Positions 24,474-33,069 of a stretch of DNA of 56,286 nt are shown in pieces (position 1 is the stretch's first letter; each line of letters starts with the position of its first letter). Both the position numbers and the translations under genes were made by a program. This stretch comes from an uncultured Butyricicoccus sp. (GTDB taxonomy: Bacteria; Bacillota; Clostridia; Oscillospirales; Butyricicoccaceae): the NCBI GenBank assembly GCA_959018045.1, contig CAUEJN010000003.1, forward strand, positions 1 to 56,286, read 5' to 3'. The notes beneath the pieces were generated by a model that had not been told where the DNA came from, ran no database searches, and saw nothing but the letters and a program-made list of their open reading frames with translations.

Positions 24474-25892
24474 TCACACATACAGGAAAACCATACCGAT
24501 AATCGCCATACAGATACACATGGGCATAGAATAGAACATGGATTTGAGCGGATCAACCTTTTTACCAAACTGCGAGGCGACGATACTGACGACAACGAAA
24601 GTAGTCAAATCTGCCGGGGACAGACCCTGACCGGCCGAAGCCAGATGTGCACCGGCGACGGCAGCGTGGGTGGCATCGACACCGAAGGCGACGAGTGCGG
24701 GGTCGAAGAACGAAAAGACGATGTTCTGGCTGGTGGACTGCGAACCGGTGAGCATACCAATGAGAATCATAGCGACTGCGCCGCCGATCTTAAGGACGTT
24801 ACTATCCAGACTCTGTGCAAACTCGGACACAGCATCCACCGAACCGGCGACGTAAAAGCTACCCAGCATGAACGCGCAGCAGATTTGCAGCACGACGGTC
24901 ATTTTAACCTTGGAAAAGCTCTCGCGGATGATGTTTCCGGCGTTCTTATTGACGGCCGGGAAGAAGACCGAGATGCCAATCGCGCACAGGATGGACAGCA
25001 CGATACCGTTGGTCAGGCCGTTTAAGACGGTCGTACCGGCGAGCAGGTTGTACAAGCTGGTGGTCACGCCGTCGGCGCTCGTATAACTCAGATTCTTGAG
25101 CAGGGTGGAGCCGAGGTCAAACGACAGGTAGGGGATTGGCACGGTGCGCAGCAGGACGACCGCAATCAGGAACATCCGCGGAATGAGCGACTTCCAATTG
25201 CGGCGCAAAATTTGGCCTGCGGTCTGGTCGGTGAACTTGAGCACGACTGTATCGTTTGCCCCCGCACGTTATCCTTGTGAATGAGGAAGAACGCGCAGTA
25301 GATGGCGACTACGACGAAGATGATGGACACGGTCACATAGCCGATGTTGATGACCGGGTCGGGCTCGGTGCCGACCAGCGACGATGCCAGCGCAAGCGCC
25401 TGGGTCATTGGCGGCATAATTGAGCCGACGCACGCGCCCATAACGATGATGGCGCTGATCTTCTCGTAAGACAGGTTCATGGAAACCAGAATGCCGATGG
25501 TCAGCATACCGATGACCGTGGAAGCCGCGATCACGTCGCCCGGCAGCGAGCCGGCAATGGTGAGCGCAAACAGAATGCACACAATCAGGATGCGCGGATG
25601 CCTGCCGAATTTGGCGGTCATCGCGCCGATGATGGTGTCAATCGTGCCGAGACGCATGGAGATTTCCGCGAACAGGCTGCCCGAAATGGACAGGGCAATG
25701 ATCCACGCCAGACGGTTGCGTCCGTCAAACCAGGCGGCAATCCAGGTCTCGGGGCTGTAAATGCCCGCGAGCAGCAGGGTGAGCGAACCGGTGATGACCA
25801 GCGCTGCATTGATCTTTCCGCCGATGAGCAGAATCTTCTTTCACAGCACGAGAATGAGCAGGACGGCCATGGGGACAGCAACTTTGAGCATG
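24474..25892 (-). pseudogene. Polytopic transporter gene, disrupted (stop + frameshift)
   Basis: Nearly full length (about 472 codons), starting ATG 25892 with GGAGGGAAATTAAGC before it. An in-frame TGA stands at codon 17 (AVLLILVL-stop-KKILLIGG), and a frame change near 25256 lies in a run of five G (KDNV-R/GANDTVVLKF). The translation has about 11 hydrophobic segments with IAGSLPGDVIAASTVIGML and GACVGSIMPPMTQALALASS. This looks like the ion-transporter superfamily (TRAP-DctM/DcuC-like), but the exact family is not certain. Probably the uptake system for the degraded amino-acid dehydrogenase cluster upstream. Confidence 0.75.
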
Positions 25893-26074
25893 CTTAATTT
25901 CCCTCCTGAATCACAGTGTACAGACCGGGCGCAGTCTGTACCCCCGGTTGCCTCTTGCACAAGCCATACAAAGAAAGGCGTCTGTAATCGCAGACGCCTT
26001 GTAGCTTTTGCATAAGTTTATGTATATCTGTTCTGGGGGTATTTCGTCAAGACCCCAATCATACTTCGACTCTA

Positions 26075-26363
26075 TCAAGCCTTCAAAAATCGGTTGGGAT
26101 CGAAGTCGGACAGGTCATAGGACGGCTTGCCGTCCACAATCCACTCGGCAATCAGCTTGCCGGTGATCGGAGACAGTGCGATACCGTCGCCCTCGTGTCC
26201 GGCTGCCATGTAGAAGCCGGGCAGCGCGTGCACCGGCCGCACCGCTTGCCACGTCGCGCCGCTCGATGACTAACACACGTTTCTGTTTTCTCTCCAGCTG
26301 CCAGGCCACCGAACAGCCCATGATGCCGCCGCCGACTACGATCACATCATAGGTCTCACGCAT
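26075..26363 (-). pseudogene. FAD-dependent amino-acid oxidase/dehydrogenase remnant
   Basis: ATG 26363 (GGAGGGGACGG upstream) starts DVIVVGGGIMGCSVAWQL, the FAD Rossmann motif of D-amino-acid/D-hydroxyproline dehydrogenases. After about 45 residues the frame changes, and the family C-terminus follows: GHEGDGIALSPITGKLIAE, then KPSYDLSDFDPNRFL and a stop at 26075. About 280 central residues are deleted (intact members are about 380). Same pattern of retained ends as the fabF and MttB remnants. Confidence 0.85.
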
Positions 26364-26625
26364 CGCCGTCCCCTCCAAACGTGCCGATCTTGACCGGTCT
26401 GACCGGCATGCGGCTATGCTGCGGGGTGACCTCTGCCGCGCTGCGGCCGCTCTCGCGGGCTACAATGCGTTCTACCAGCCTTCCGCATGTCTTTCCCTGG
26501 CAGAGCCCCATACAGGCCCTTGTGCGACGTTTGACGCCGTCTACGGTGGTCGCACCTTCGTGCACTGCATCTATGATTTCCTGCTCGGTCACTTCCTGAC
26601 ACCGGCAGATGATAATGTCTTCCAT
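26356..26625 (-). CDS. BFD-type (2Fe-2S)-binding protein
   Basis: An 89-residue protein with the bacterioferritin-associated-ferredoxin fold: C-R-C near residue 8-10 (IICRCQEVTEQEIIDAV) and C-MGL-C, later C (ACMGLCQGKTCGRLVERIVA). In D-hydroxyproline/opine-type dehydrogenases this small subunit (HcnA/B-like) links the two flavoprotein subunits. The frame is intact, but both flavoprotein partners in the cluster are broken, so it is probably without function. Overlaps the downstream remnant by 8 bases. The tail after residue 65 is unusually long. Confidence 0.8.
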   Translation of the reverse strand: MEDIIICRCQEVTEQEIIDAVHEGATTVDGVKRRTRACMGLCQGKTCGRLVERIVARESGRSAAEVTPQHSRMPVRPVKIGTFGGDGDA

Positions 26626-26637
26626 CGTTTCGCCTCC

Positions 26638-27520
26638 TCAGTCCCGGCGCGGCAGCCGCTTCATGCTGCGCACCCTGTCGATGTATTCGTGCGGGATGGC
26701 CAGACCCGGACAGCGCGACAGCTCATCCTGCGACGGTACGCCGGTGTACTGCACGCCCGGGTTGATGTCTTCTTTCTGCAAATTATCTCGGCTCAACTTG
26801 TTCGGGTCACCCCACATGATCGTTCCCTCCTTGTTCGGCCTGCATGGCATCGGGCTGCTGCTGTTTAGCCGTGCGGCGGCGCGCAACGCGTCCAAACGCG
26901 CGTTAATCTCGGCCTTTTTGTCTGCCGCCTGCTCATCGGTCAGCAGTCCCAGCGCGTGCGCGGCGCACACGCCCGCCAGATTGCCCTCTTCCATCGCAGA
27001 GGATGCTTCCTCAACGCCGGTCACGTCACCCGCGACGTACAGACCGGGGACAGTCGTCTCCATGTTGCCGTCGTGCATGGGAGCGCCGGGATAAAGCAGA
27101 ACTTACAGCCAGCCGTCCAGACCAGCCCGGTCATGGGATTAAGGCCGACCGCCAGACAAACGGTATCCGCCTCTAAAATGCGCTCGGTGCCCGGGATAGG
27201 CTGGAACTGCTTGTCTACCTGCGCAATCTCCACGCGCTCGACCTGACCGTCACCGGTCACGCGCGTGATGGTGTGACCGACCAGAATGGGTACGCCTGCG
27301 CAGCTTACCCGCGTGTACGGCGTAGCCGCCGATTTTAGGCGCAGCCTCGACCAGCGCGACCACGTCGGCACCCGCCTACATGAGCTGATAAGACACGATC
27401 AAGCCGACGTTGCCCGAACCCAGCATGACTACACGCTTGCCGGGCAGCACGCGATTGACATTGACCATGGTCTGTGCAGCACCCGCGCCGATGACCGCGA
27501 TATCGGTTGTGATCTCTCAT
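26638..27520 (-). pseudogene. NAD(P)/FAD-dependent oxidoreductase (HcnB-like), multiply disrupted
   Basis: Minus-strand pieces read ITTDIAVIGAGAAQ (Rossmann start), then after a deletion LPGKRVVMLGSGNVGLIVSY with an in-frame TAG, then VVALVEAAPKIGGYAVHAGK. A shift leads to GVPILVGHTITRVTGDGQVE up to AVGLNPMT. Another shift leads to ETTVPGLYVAGDVTGVEEAS. The last about 70 residues (GVQYTGVPSQDELSRCPGLA) do not look like this family and may come from a lost neighbouring ferredoxin-like gene. At least one deletion, one nonsense codon and two frameshifts are visible. Confidence 0.82.
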
Positions 27521-27843
27521 GCCTTGTCCTCCTCGGTGCGCATGGCGGCAAGGCCGTGCTGGGTCTCGACCTGCATACCGTCGCGCACCAGCGTCACGCA
27601 GATGCGGGTGTTGGGTACGCCGTCGACGATCATCATGCAGTCCGTGCACCGGCCAATCGCGCAGAAAATACCGCGCGGCTCGTGCCGCTTGGCCGTCGTG
27701 CGGAAGGCACGGATGCCCGCGTTCATCAGGGCGGCCTCGATGGGTTCGCCCGCACACACCGGAATGGACTGACCGTCAAAGTAGATGGTCACGACCTCGG
27801 CCTCGGGCAGGGCACCTAAAATCGGGTGTTCACTCACTCTCAT
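27517..27843 (-). CDS. (2Fe-2S)-binding protein, HcnA-like
   Basis: A 108-residue plant-type ferredoxin-fold protein: FDGQSIPVCAGEPIEAALMN, then the cluster ligands in GIFCAIGRCTDCMMIVDGV and a later Cys in TRICVT (CxxxxCxxC...C). I start at MRVSEH (27843), preceded by AAAGGAGAGAGAG. It is the first gene of a minus-strand cluster resembling D-hydroxyproline dehydrogenase-type complexes (two small Fe-S subunits plus two flavoproteins). It is intact, but the flavoproteins are not, so electron transfer by this complex is lost. Confidence 0.8.
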   Translation of the reverse strand: MRVSEHPILGALPEAEVVTIYFDGQSIPVCAGEPIEAALMNAGIRAFRTTAKRHEPRGIFCAIGRCTDCMMIVDGVPNTRICVTLVRDGMQVETQHGLAAMRTEEDKA

Positions 27844-28037
27844 CTGCCGCTCTCTCTCCTTTATCTGAAACGGACGCGCATCGTCCGTTCGGTACATTTT
27901 CGCCGTCTTTCCCGGCAAATCTCTTGGAATCTCCTGTCATTATAATCCATAACCCGAATTTTTCCAGTCTATCAGCCTAAAATTTCTCCAAAAAATACAA
28001 GCGCTCCAAAAGCCCTCCGACCAAATCCCGCCCCGGC

Positions 28038-28066
28038 TTTACAACCTGCCGGAGCCTTGCTATAAT
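28038..28066 (+). promoter_or_regulatory. Promoter of P-II-like gene
   Basis: TTTACA (28038-28043), 17-base spacer, TATAAT (28061-28066); AAAAGGAGG precedes ATG 28113. Confidence 0.75.
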
Positions 28067-28112
28067 GGGGTCAGAATGGCCATCTAGGAAGCTGAAAAGG
28101 AGGCACAGGCCC

Positions 28113-28463
28113 ATGAAAGGACTTGTCATCCACATCCGACGGGAAAAACTGGACGCAGTATGTGATGTGCTCAGACGGCACAACGCGGCAGGCTTCAGCG
28201 TGTCCAACGTCGAGGGCTGCGGCCGCCGTAAGCGGCAGATTGATATCGAGGACGTTGCCGCGATTCCTGCACTCGAGCCCGAACACCTGGCCGCCAAGCT
28301 GCGCGTATACACGGTCGTACCCGACGCTGTGGTCGATACGCTGGTGGACGAGATCTGCACGGCCGCTGCCACCGACCGCTTCGGCGACGGCAAAATCTTT
28401 ATCGTACCGGTCGAAGATGCCATCCGCATCCGCACCCGCGAGCGCGGCGAAACCGCTCTGTAA
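28113..28463 (+). CDS. P-II family signal-transduction protein, atypical T-loop
   Basis: A 116-residue P-II (GlnB/GlnK-like) protein. The C-terminal signature GDGKIF (91-96) and IRIRTRERGETAL (104-116) are well kept, and the B-loop nucleotide site is recognisable. The T-loop (GCGRRKRQIDIEDVAAIPAL, about 35-54) lacks the uridylylation Tyr51 (Ile here) and the usual GHTE...Y pattern, so it is neither modified by GlnD nor likely to plug AmtB in the classical way. No amt or gln gene is nearby. Start chosen at MKGLVIH with a strong ribosome binding site. A P-II remnant of another type is at 39677. Confidence 0.85.
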   Translation: MKGLVIHIRREKLDAVCDVLRRHNAAGFSVSNVEGCGRRKRQIDIEDVAAIPALEPEHLAAKLRVYTVVPDAVVDTLVDEICTAAATDRFGDGKIFIVPVEDAIRIRTRERGETAL

Positions 28464-28467
28464 AAAA

Positions 28468-28503
28468 CAGCCCGCACCCTCGAGTCTGAGGTGCGGGTCT
28501 TTT
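28468..28503 (+). terminator. Intrinsic terminator after P-II-like gene
   Basis: CCCGCACC/CCTC arms pair with GAGGTGCGGG, followed by TCTTTTATT. Confidence 0.82.
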
Positions 28504-28555
28504 ATTGCTCGAAACGCAAAGCATGAATTTTTTCATGAAAATCTGTCCAAAGCCC

Positions 28556-28584
28556 GCGACAAAATCTGTCTTTTCCGCTATAAT
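28556..28584 (+). promoter_or_regulatory. Promoter of FHA gene
   Basis: Perfect TATAAT (28579-28584) with a poor -35 (GCGACA, 28556-28561) at 17 bases; TTGGAGG lies before ATG 28630. Confidence 0.55.
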
Positions 28585-28629
28585 AGGGGTCGGAAATGAT
28601 TTTACACAAGGTTTGGAGGCATCAAAATT

Positions 28630-29247
28630 ATGCTGAAATTTATCATCGGCGCGCTGGTCATCGTGCTGATTATATGGCTCATCGCGCGCCGCCGCAATCA
28701 CAAGAGCAAAAAACCCTTCCCACAGCGCCTGATCGACTGGCTGCTCGCCCGCGAGCTTGCCGAGGAAAAGCCGCAGAAGCGCGCATCCCGACCGGCCCAA
28801 GCGGCACACCATCCGTCGGCACCCAGACGCGCAAAGCCGGACGCAGACCAGACCGCCTACATCCGACCGACCCGCAGACCGCCGCAGCCGACCGAAATCA
28901 CGCTGTGCTATTCGACCGAGATCGACGGCAATGCGCGATATGTACCGGTCGACCACCTGCCGCTGTGTGTGGGCGCACGCAGCGATTGTGACTGCGTGAT
29001 CGACAACGACACCATCAGCCGCCAGCACTTCGAGATCTTCCGCGACGCCTACGGCGAAGTTTCGGTGCGCAACCTGTCGCGTACCAATGGCATCGTGCCC
29101 ATCGACGAGCGAACGGGCAATCTGGAAGAGCCCATTTTGCAGCCCGGCGTGGTCATCCCGATCGACCGCGATACCGGTACGCTGCGCTTCTGGGCAGGCG
29201 AACTGTTCTTCACTCTGCGCCTGCAAGCTGCAAATTCCTATCGCTGA
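28630..29247 (+). CDS. Membrane-anchored FHA domain protein
   Basis: A 205-residue protein: one N-terminal membrane helix (3-19, IIGALVIVLIIWLIA), a basic proline/alanine-rich linker (about 20-90), then a forkhead-associated domain (about 90-200). Phosphothreonine-binding residues are visible: G115-A-R117-S118, S130-R-Q-H133 and N153. It should bind a Thr-phosphorylated partner at the membrane. Such proteins usually work with a Ser/Thr kinase and phosphatase (PrkC/Stp type), but none is in the window. Confidence 0.88.
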   Translation: MLKFIIGALVIVLIIWLIARRRNHKSKKPFPQRLIDWLLARELAEEKPQKRASRPAQAAHHPSAPRRAKPDADQTAYIRPTRRPPQPTEITLCYSTEIDGNARYVPVDHLPLCVGARSDCDCVIDNDTISRQHFEIFRDAYGEVSVRNLSRTNGIVPIDERTGNLEEPILQPGVVIPIDRDTGTLRFWAGELFFTLRLQAANSYR

Positions 29248-29251
29248 ATAC

Positions 29252-29290
29252 AAAACCCCCGAGCCAAAACACCGGCTTGGGGGTTTTTTA
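29252..29290. terminator. Bidirectional terminator between FHA and primase-helicase genes
   Basis: AACCCCC-GAGCC and GGCTT-GGGGGTT arms, A run left and T6 right; the primase-helicase stop codon lies at its edge. Confidence 0.85.
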
Positions 29291-31072
29291 GATACGTTTG
29301 CGCTTGACCGTCGTGGCCTCGGCAAAATAGTCGTGCGCGGCATAATAGTCCAGTCCGACCGTGAACAGACCGCCGTGCCGTGCCTTGACACAGCAGAAAT
29401 CCAGCTTGCGCACCTCTTGTTCTCTAGCATGAGCGAGCGCCGCCTGCTTTTCAGCCAACTGACCGTCTTTTTGGAACACTGACGAGGACAAAATCGAGTA
29501 ACTCAATCCCCAAAGACCGTCGGCGTAATACTCCACGTTGCCCGACTCCTTGAACGATTCAAAGGTCACCGGCAGCAGATAGGACGAACGGTTAAAGCTG
29601 GAAACCAAAATCAAAATCACTTCCAGACCAGCCGTCGCCTGCGACAAAATTTGCAGCGCCCGGTCATTATTCAGACGTGGATCACTGCCCATACCCGGGA
29701 TAAATTGCAGATAATCAATCACAACCACCGGGTGTTCGCGGTCGGCTGCAAACTCCCGGATACGCTCACCCAGCTGCTCGGCCGTATCCCGCACTTTGAG
29801 CACACACAGATCAAGCATTTTCTGCTCGTACACCTGCGCCATCTGCCGCACGCGGTCATCACAAAAACCATGCACCAAATCCCGCGAGACAAAAGGCTTT
29901 TGCTGCGTGCGATAGGACATTCGCGCAAGCGCTTTGCAGGTAAATTCAAACGGCGACTGCTCGTAGGACAAAAACAGTACTGAACCGCCCTGTTCGGCCA
30001 ACTGCACGGCCATCTGTCCCAAAAAGGTCGTCTTGCCCACCGAGGGCACGCCGCCCAGAATGTACAATCCGGGCGTCAATCCGCCCAGCTGCCGGTCGAT
30101 ACCGTCCCAGCCGGTCAAACAGCCCGAACGATCAGCACGCGCCGACAGATCGGTAAAAAACTGACGGCTGAGATACTGCTGCAAGGTCGGAAACGGCAAC
30201 AAATCCGCACTGCCCGACAACGCTTGCTTGACCGCCTGTTTGAGTCCTTCCGGGTCATGCATCAAGCGTTCATTCGGGTCTTTGTACGCACCGGACAGGT
30301 CGACAATCCGCGCTTTGCCACCCATCTCAGCATATTCTTCGCAAAATCGCTTGGCAGCTTGTTCGCCGCGCTCATCGTGATCGAATGCGACTAGAAAAGT
30401 CGGTCGACGTTCGCCCAAGGCATCGAGCACCTGCCGATAGCCTACACCGTTACAGGGGATGGCTTTCCCGCCACACTGATACACCGACAGTGCGCAAATA
30501 TAAGCCTCGACCAGAAAAACCGGCTCGCTACTGTCCAGCCACTCGGGAAAACAAACCGGTTCGATCAGTCCCGACGGCTTGCGAAAAGCCTTACCCTCAA
30601 TCGACCGATAAGCCATATACTGCCTCTGATGGTACGGCAATGCAACTGCTTGACCCAGCTTGCCGTCCATCGTCTCGAAGACCCCGGCCCACTTCAGCGT
30701 ATCCGCAGTCAGACCGCGAGCTTGCAAATATGGCGAAAAACCTATTTTTTGCGATTCCTGGAAATTTTGCACCCGGCAATCGGGATAAAGCGAGAGCAAA
30801 CGGTCAATACTGTCTGCGTCCTCGGTGAGTCCCCAGTGCAGCTTTGCCACCGTGAGCAGATCGGCAGTAAAGCCGCAGGAAAAACACTTGACGCATTGAC
30901 CGGCTTCGTAGTACGACATCGACGGATGCCGGTCCTGATGTTGGGGAGATAAGCAATGAAATTTCCTGTTCAGCGAGATGCCCATTTCTCGTGACAGGAA
31001 ATCGGGCAGATGTTCTTTCAGTCGGGTCAGATCGGCGCCAAACCTTTCCCGGACATATGCCGTATAATCCAT
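29288..31072 (-). CDS. Replicative primase-helicase (CHC2-TOPRIM-RecA, T7 gp4-like)
   Basis: A 594-residue protein with the domain order of phage T7 gp4. A CHC2 zinc finger (C40, H45, C60, C63/C66 in FHCLSPQHQDRHPS...CVKCFSCGF), a TOPRIM primase core (E189 in FLVEAYICALS, D231-x-D233 in FLVAFDHDERG), then a DnaB/RecA helicase with Walker A GGVPSVGKTT (340-349) and Walker B VVVIDYLQF (449-457). The TOPRIM glycine after the catalytic Glu is Ala (VEA), so primer synthesis may be altered. Fused primase-helicases belong to phages and plasmids, not to host chromosome replication. Start MDYTAYV, with AAAAGGGGGTG upstream. The iteron origin lies directly 5' of it. Confidence 0.9.
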   Translation of the reverse strand: MDYTAYVRERFGADLTRLKEHLPDFLSREMGISLNRKFHCLSPQHQDRHPSMSYYEAGQCVKCFSCGFTADLLTVAKLHWGLTEDADSIDRLLSLYPDCRVQNFQESQKIGFSPYLQARGLTADTLKWAGVFETMDGKLGQAVALPYHQRQYMAYRSIEGKAFRKPSGLIEPVCFPEWLDSSEPVFLVEAYICALSVYQCGGKAIPCNGVGYRQVLDALGERRPTFLVAFDHDERGEQAAKRFCEEYAEMGGKARIVDLSGAYKDPNERLMHDPEGLKQAVKQALSGSADLLPFPTLQQYLSRQFFTDLSARADRSGCLTGWDGIDRQLGGLTPGLYILGGVPSVGKTTFLGQMAVQLAEQGGSVLFLSYEQSPFEFTCKALARMSYRTQQKPFVSRDLVHGFCDDRVRQMAQVYEQKMLDLCVLKVRDTAEQLGERIREFAADREHPVVVIDYLQFIPGMGSDPRLNNDRALQILSQATAGLEVILILVSSFNRSSYLLPVTFESFKESGNVEYYADGLWGLSYSILSSSVFQKDGQLAEKQAALAHAREQEVRKLDFCCVKARHGGLFTVGLDYYAAHDYFAEATTVKRKRI

Positions 31073-31230
31073 GCTGCCCACCCCCTTTTTCACTGCTATA
31101 AGCATATCAAACCCTTGAACGTTTTGTCAAATATGACAGTTTTTGCAATTTTTAAGCAGCATAAACCTGGAAAATTTGCCTATACACCCTATTATTGTAA
31201 CTTATTTCTGGGTTTATAAATTTTCAGATA

Positions 31231-31836
31231 CCATCACTTTTACCTAGTGACCCATCAGAATTACCTAGTCGGCATCAAAATTACCTAGTCACCCATCAAA
31301 AATACCTAGTTCCCTTTTTCGTCCCTTTTTAGCCTTATATTACTTATAAAGACTTATAAAGACTTATACGTTTTTTTCCGGTTTTCAAAATTGATAGATT
31401 TGAGAACTTATACTTTGGAATAGATTGGAAATATCGTATTGATATGGGTTTTTTCTGAATTATTTTTCATAGTAAATTTTTGGCTTTTGGCATCACTTTT
31501 ACCTAGTTATACCATCAAAAATACCTAGTCCACCCATCAAAAATACCTAGTTCGGCATCAAAATTACCTAGTTCAACTGTTTTAAAAATTTGTTTTTTTG
31601 AGAGAATTCGGGGGACTAGGTAAAAATGATGCCAGGGCAGGCGAACCGGCGCTTTCTGCACGGATTGGCCGAAAATGAACTAGGTATTTTTGATGGGTCA
31701 AGGGTAAAATCGGGCTGTTTTTGGGGCGAAAACCGGCAAAAAATATGCCTAAAATCAGAACAGATGTTCGAATATGTAAAAGTGATGGGTCATCGTTCTC
31801 AGACATATGTCCAAGGGGACTAGGTATTTTTGATGG
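31231..31836. other. Iteron-type replication origin
   Basis: AT-rich, gene-free DNA with repeats of consensus CCATCAAAAATACCTAGT. Direct copies start at 31231, 31252, 31272, 31293 (cluster 1) and 31490, 31512, 31534, 31555 (cluster 2); spacing is 20-22 bases, about two helical turns. Inverted copies: 31615-31632, 31679-31696, 31819-31836, plus a degenerate one at 31771-31788. Between the clusters (31311-31489) lies a very AT-rich stretch with three tandem ACTTATAAAG-type 10-mers (31342-31370), a good unwinding-element candidate. No clear DnaA box (TTATCCACA) seen. Bases 31073-31230 upstream of the primase-helicase hold no other gene. Confidence 0.88.
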
Positions 31837-31852
31837 TACCTCTAAAAACGGC

Positions 31853-31881
31853 AAAAGACCCGATTTTAGGTCGGGTCTTTG
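31853..31881 (-). terminator. Terminator overlapping the end of the initiator gene
   Basis: AAAGACCCGA pairs with TCGGGTCTTT; the initiator stop codon lies in the loop. On the minus strand TTTGCCGTTTTT follows. Confidence 0.7.
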
Positions 31882-32948
31882 AAATCTTCTGCATTTTCTC
31901 CGGGGAACAGGATGAGGATTTTCTGGATCTCCCGGTTTTGGGTGAGGAATTCGAAGCCGCCGATAAACTCCATCTCTTCCCAGTATTTGAGGATCTCGGT
32001 GATGGTGTCGCGCAGGCGGCGCTTCTTATTTTGCCGGACTTTCAGTGAGAACTCTTTAGGGATGTCGGCCACCTTGTAGATGGTGTCCATTAGGATGATG
32101 CGATCGGAGCGCTTGGTCAGCTGCTTGCGGCGGCGCATCTGCTGAATGCGGCGGAGCAGATAGTCCTGAATGACGATGATGTCTTCCTTCTTGGACACCG
32201 GACTGTTGAGCAGATGCGAGCTGAAAGACATGATCTGTTTTTTAGAAAGGGAGTATGCAAAAAGCATAGGTTTCGATAGAATTTTCCAGCCCTCGACCTT
32301 CTTGCCGTTGACCACAATGGTCATGCGGCGCAGGTTGAGCAGGTTCTCGGAAAACGATGCCGATGCGGCCTGATCCCCGCCGATGTTTTTGAGCTCGGGG
32401 TAGTATGTGGATTCCTGCGAGAAATCTACTGTGATGTTGCAGTATCGGCACTTTTCAATGCTCTCGGTGACCGCCTTTTTCTGCGATTCGGTGACCTTGG
32501 CTTCCGGCCCTTTGCCGGTCATGGTCTTGAAGACGGTCGAGGCGGTGAAGTACACCGTGCCCGAGTAGAACAGTGAACACACGGCGTCGAACACCGAACG
32601 GTCAAAGAGCGAAAAGCGCTGATCCTCGGTCAGCATTTGCAGGTCCTTGGAGATGCTTTGCAGACTCTCCCATGACAGCGTCACACGGGTCGTGATTTCA
32701 TACGGGCTGTCCCGTCCCTCGATGCGCAGATCCTGCGGCCCCTGTCCCATGAGATCGGGCAGACTGTTCGAGATCTTGTCATTACTCTTGTATACTTTGG
32801 CCGGCAGCTCTGAACTGATGGAGACGACTTCCGGTTCCAGCTTTACCGTCTCCGCGACTTGATCCTCAAAATCGCTCATCAATTTGTCGATTTCAGCCAG
32901 TCGGATGAGGTCAAGCTCTTCATCGTCGGTATATGTTGGATGATCCAA
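31866..32948 (-). CDS. Probable iteron-binding replication initiator (Rep)
   Basis: A 360-residue basic, soluble protein with no membrane segment. The N-terminal 80 residues are acidic and poorly ordered. The core (about 90-340) is alpha/beta with repeated wing-like segments (MTIVVNGKKVEGWKILSKPM) and the basic stretch RRIQQMRRRKQLTKR, compatible with a two-winged-helix plasmid initiator. I cannot name a family with certainty; the call rests on position between iterons and parAB and on the neighbouring primase-helicase. The start is TTG at 32948, with AAAGGAGAG 8 bases upstream; the first ATG would lose 23 residues. The gene ends inside a terminator facing the origin. Confidence 0.62.
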   Translation of the reverse strand: MDHPTYTDDEELDLIRLAEIDKLMSDFEDQVAETVKLEPEVVSISSELPAKVYKSNDKISNSLPDLMGQGPQDLRIEGRDSPYEITTRVTLSWESLQSISKDLQMLTEDQRFSLFDRSVFDAVCSLFYSGTVYFTASTVFKTMTGKGPEAKVTESQKKAVTESIEKCRYCNITVDFSQESTYYPELKNIGGDQAASASFSENLLNLRRMTIVVNGKKVEGWKILSKPMLFAYSLSKKQIMSFSSHLLNSPVSKKEDIIVIQDYLLRRIQQMRRRKQLTKRSDRIILMDTIYKVADIPKEFSLKVRQNKKRRLRDTITEILKYWEEMEFIGGFEFLTQNREIQKILILFPGENAEDFKDPT

Positions 32949-33069
32949 ATGAAATTCTCTCCTTTGCTGTCAATGATGTATTGCTAGTATAATCTTTCCG
33001 ACTGTTTTTGTCAATCAATCGCGGGTTTTGAGACGAAAACGCGCAAAACCCAAAACAGCACCGCACCCC

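Noticed and set aside
31231..31836. CRISPR array
   Set aside because: The repeats are 18-bp iterons with 2-4-base gaps and inverted copies; no spacers of 30 bases and no cas genes.
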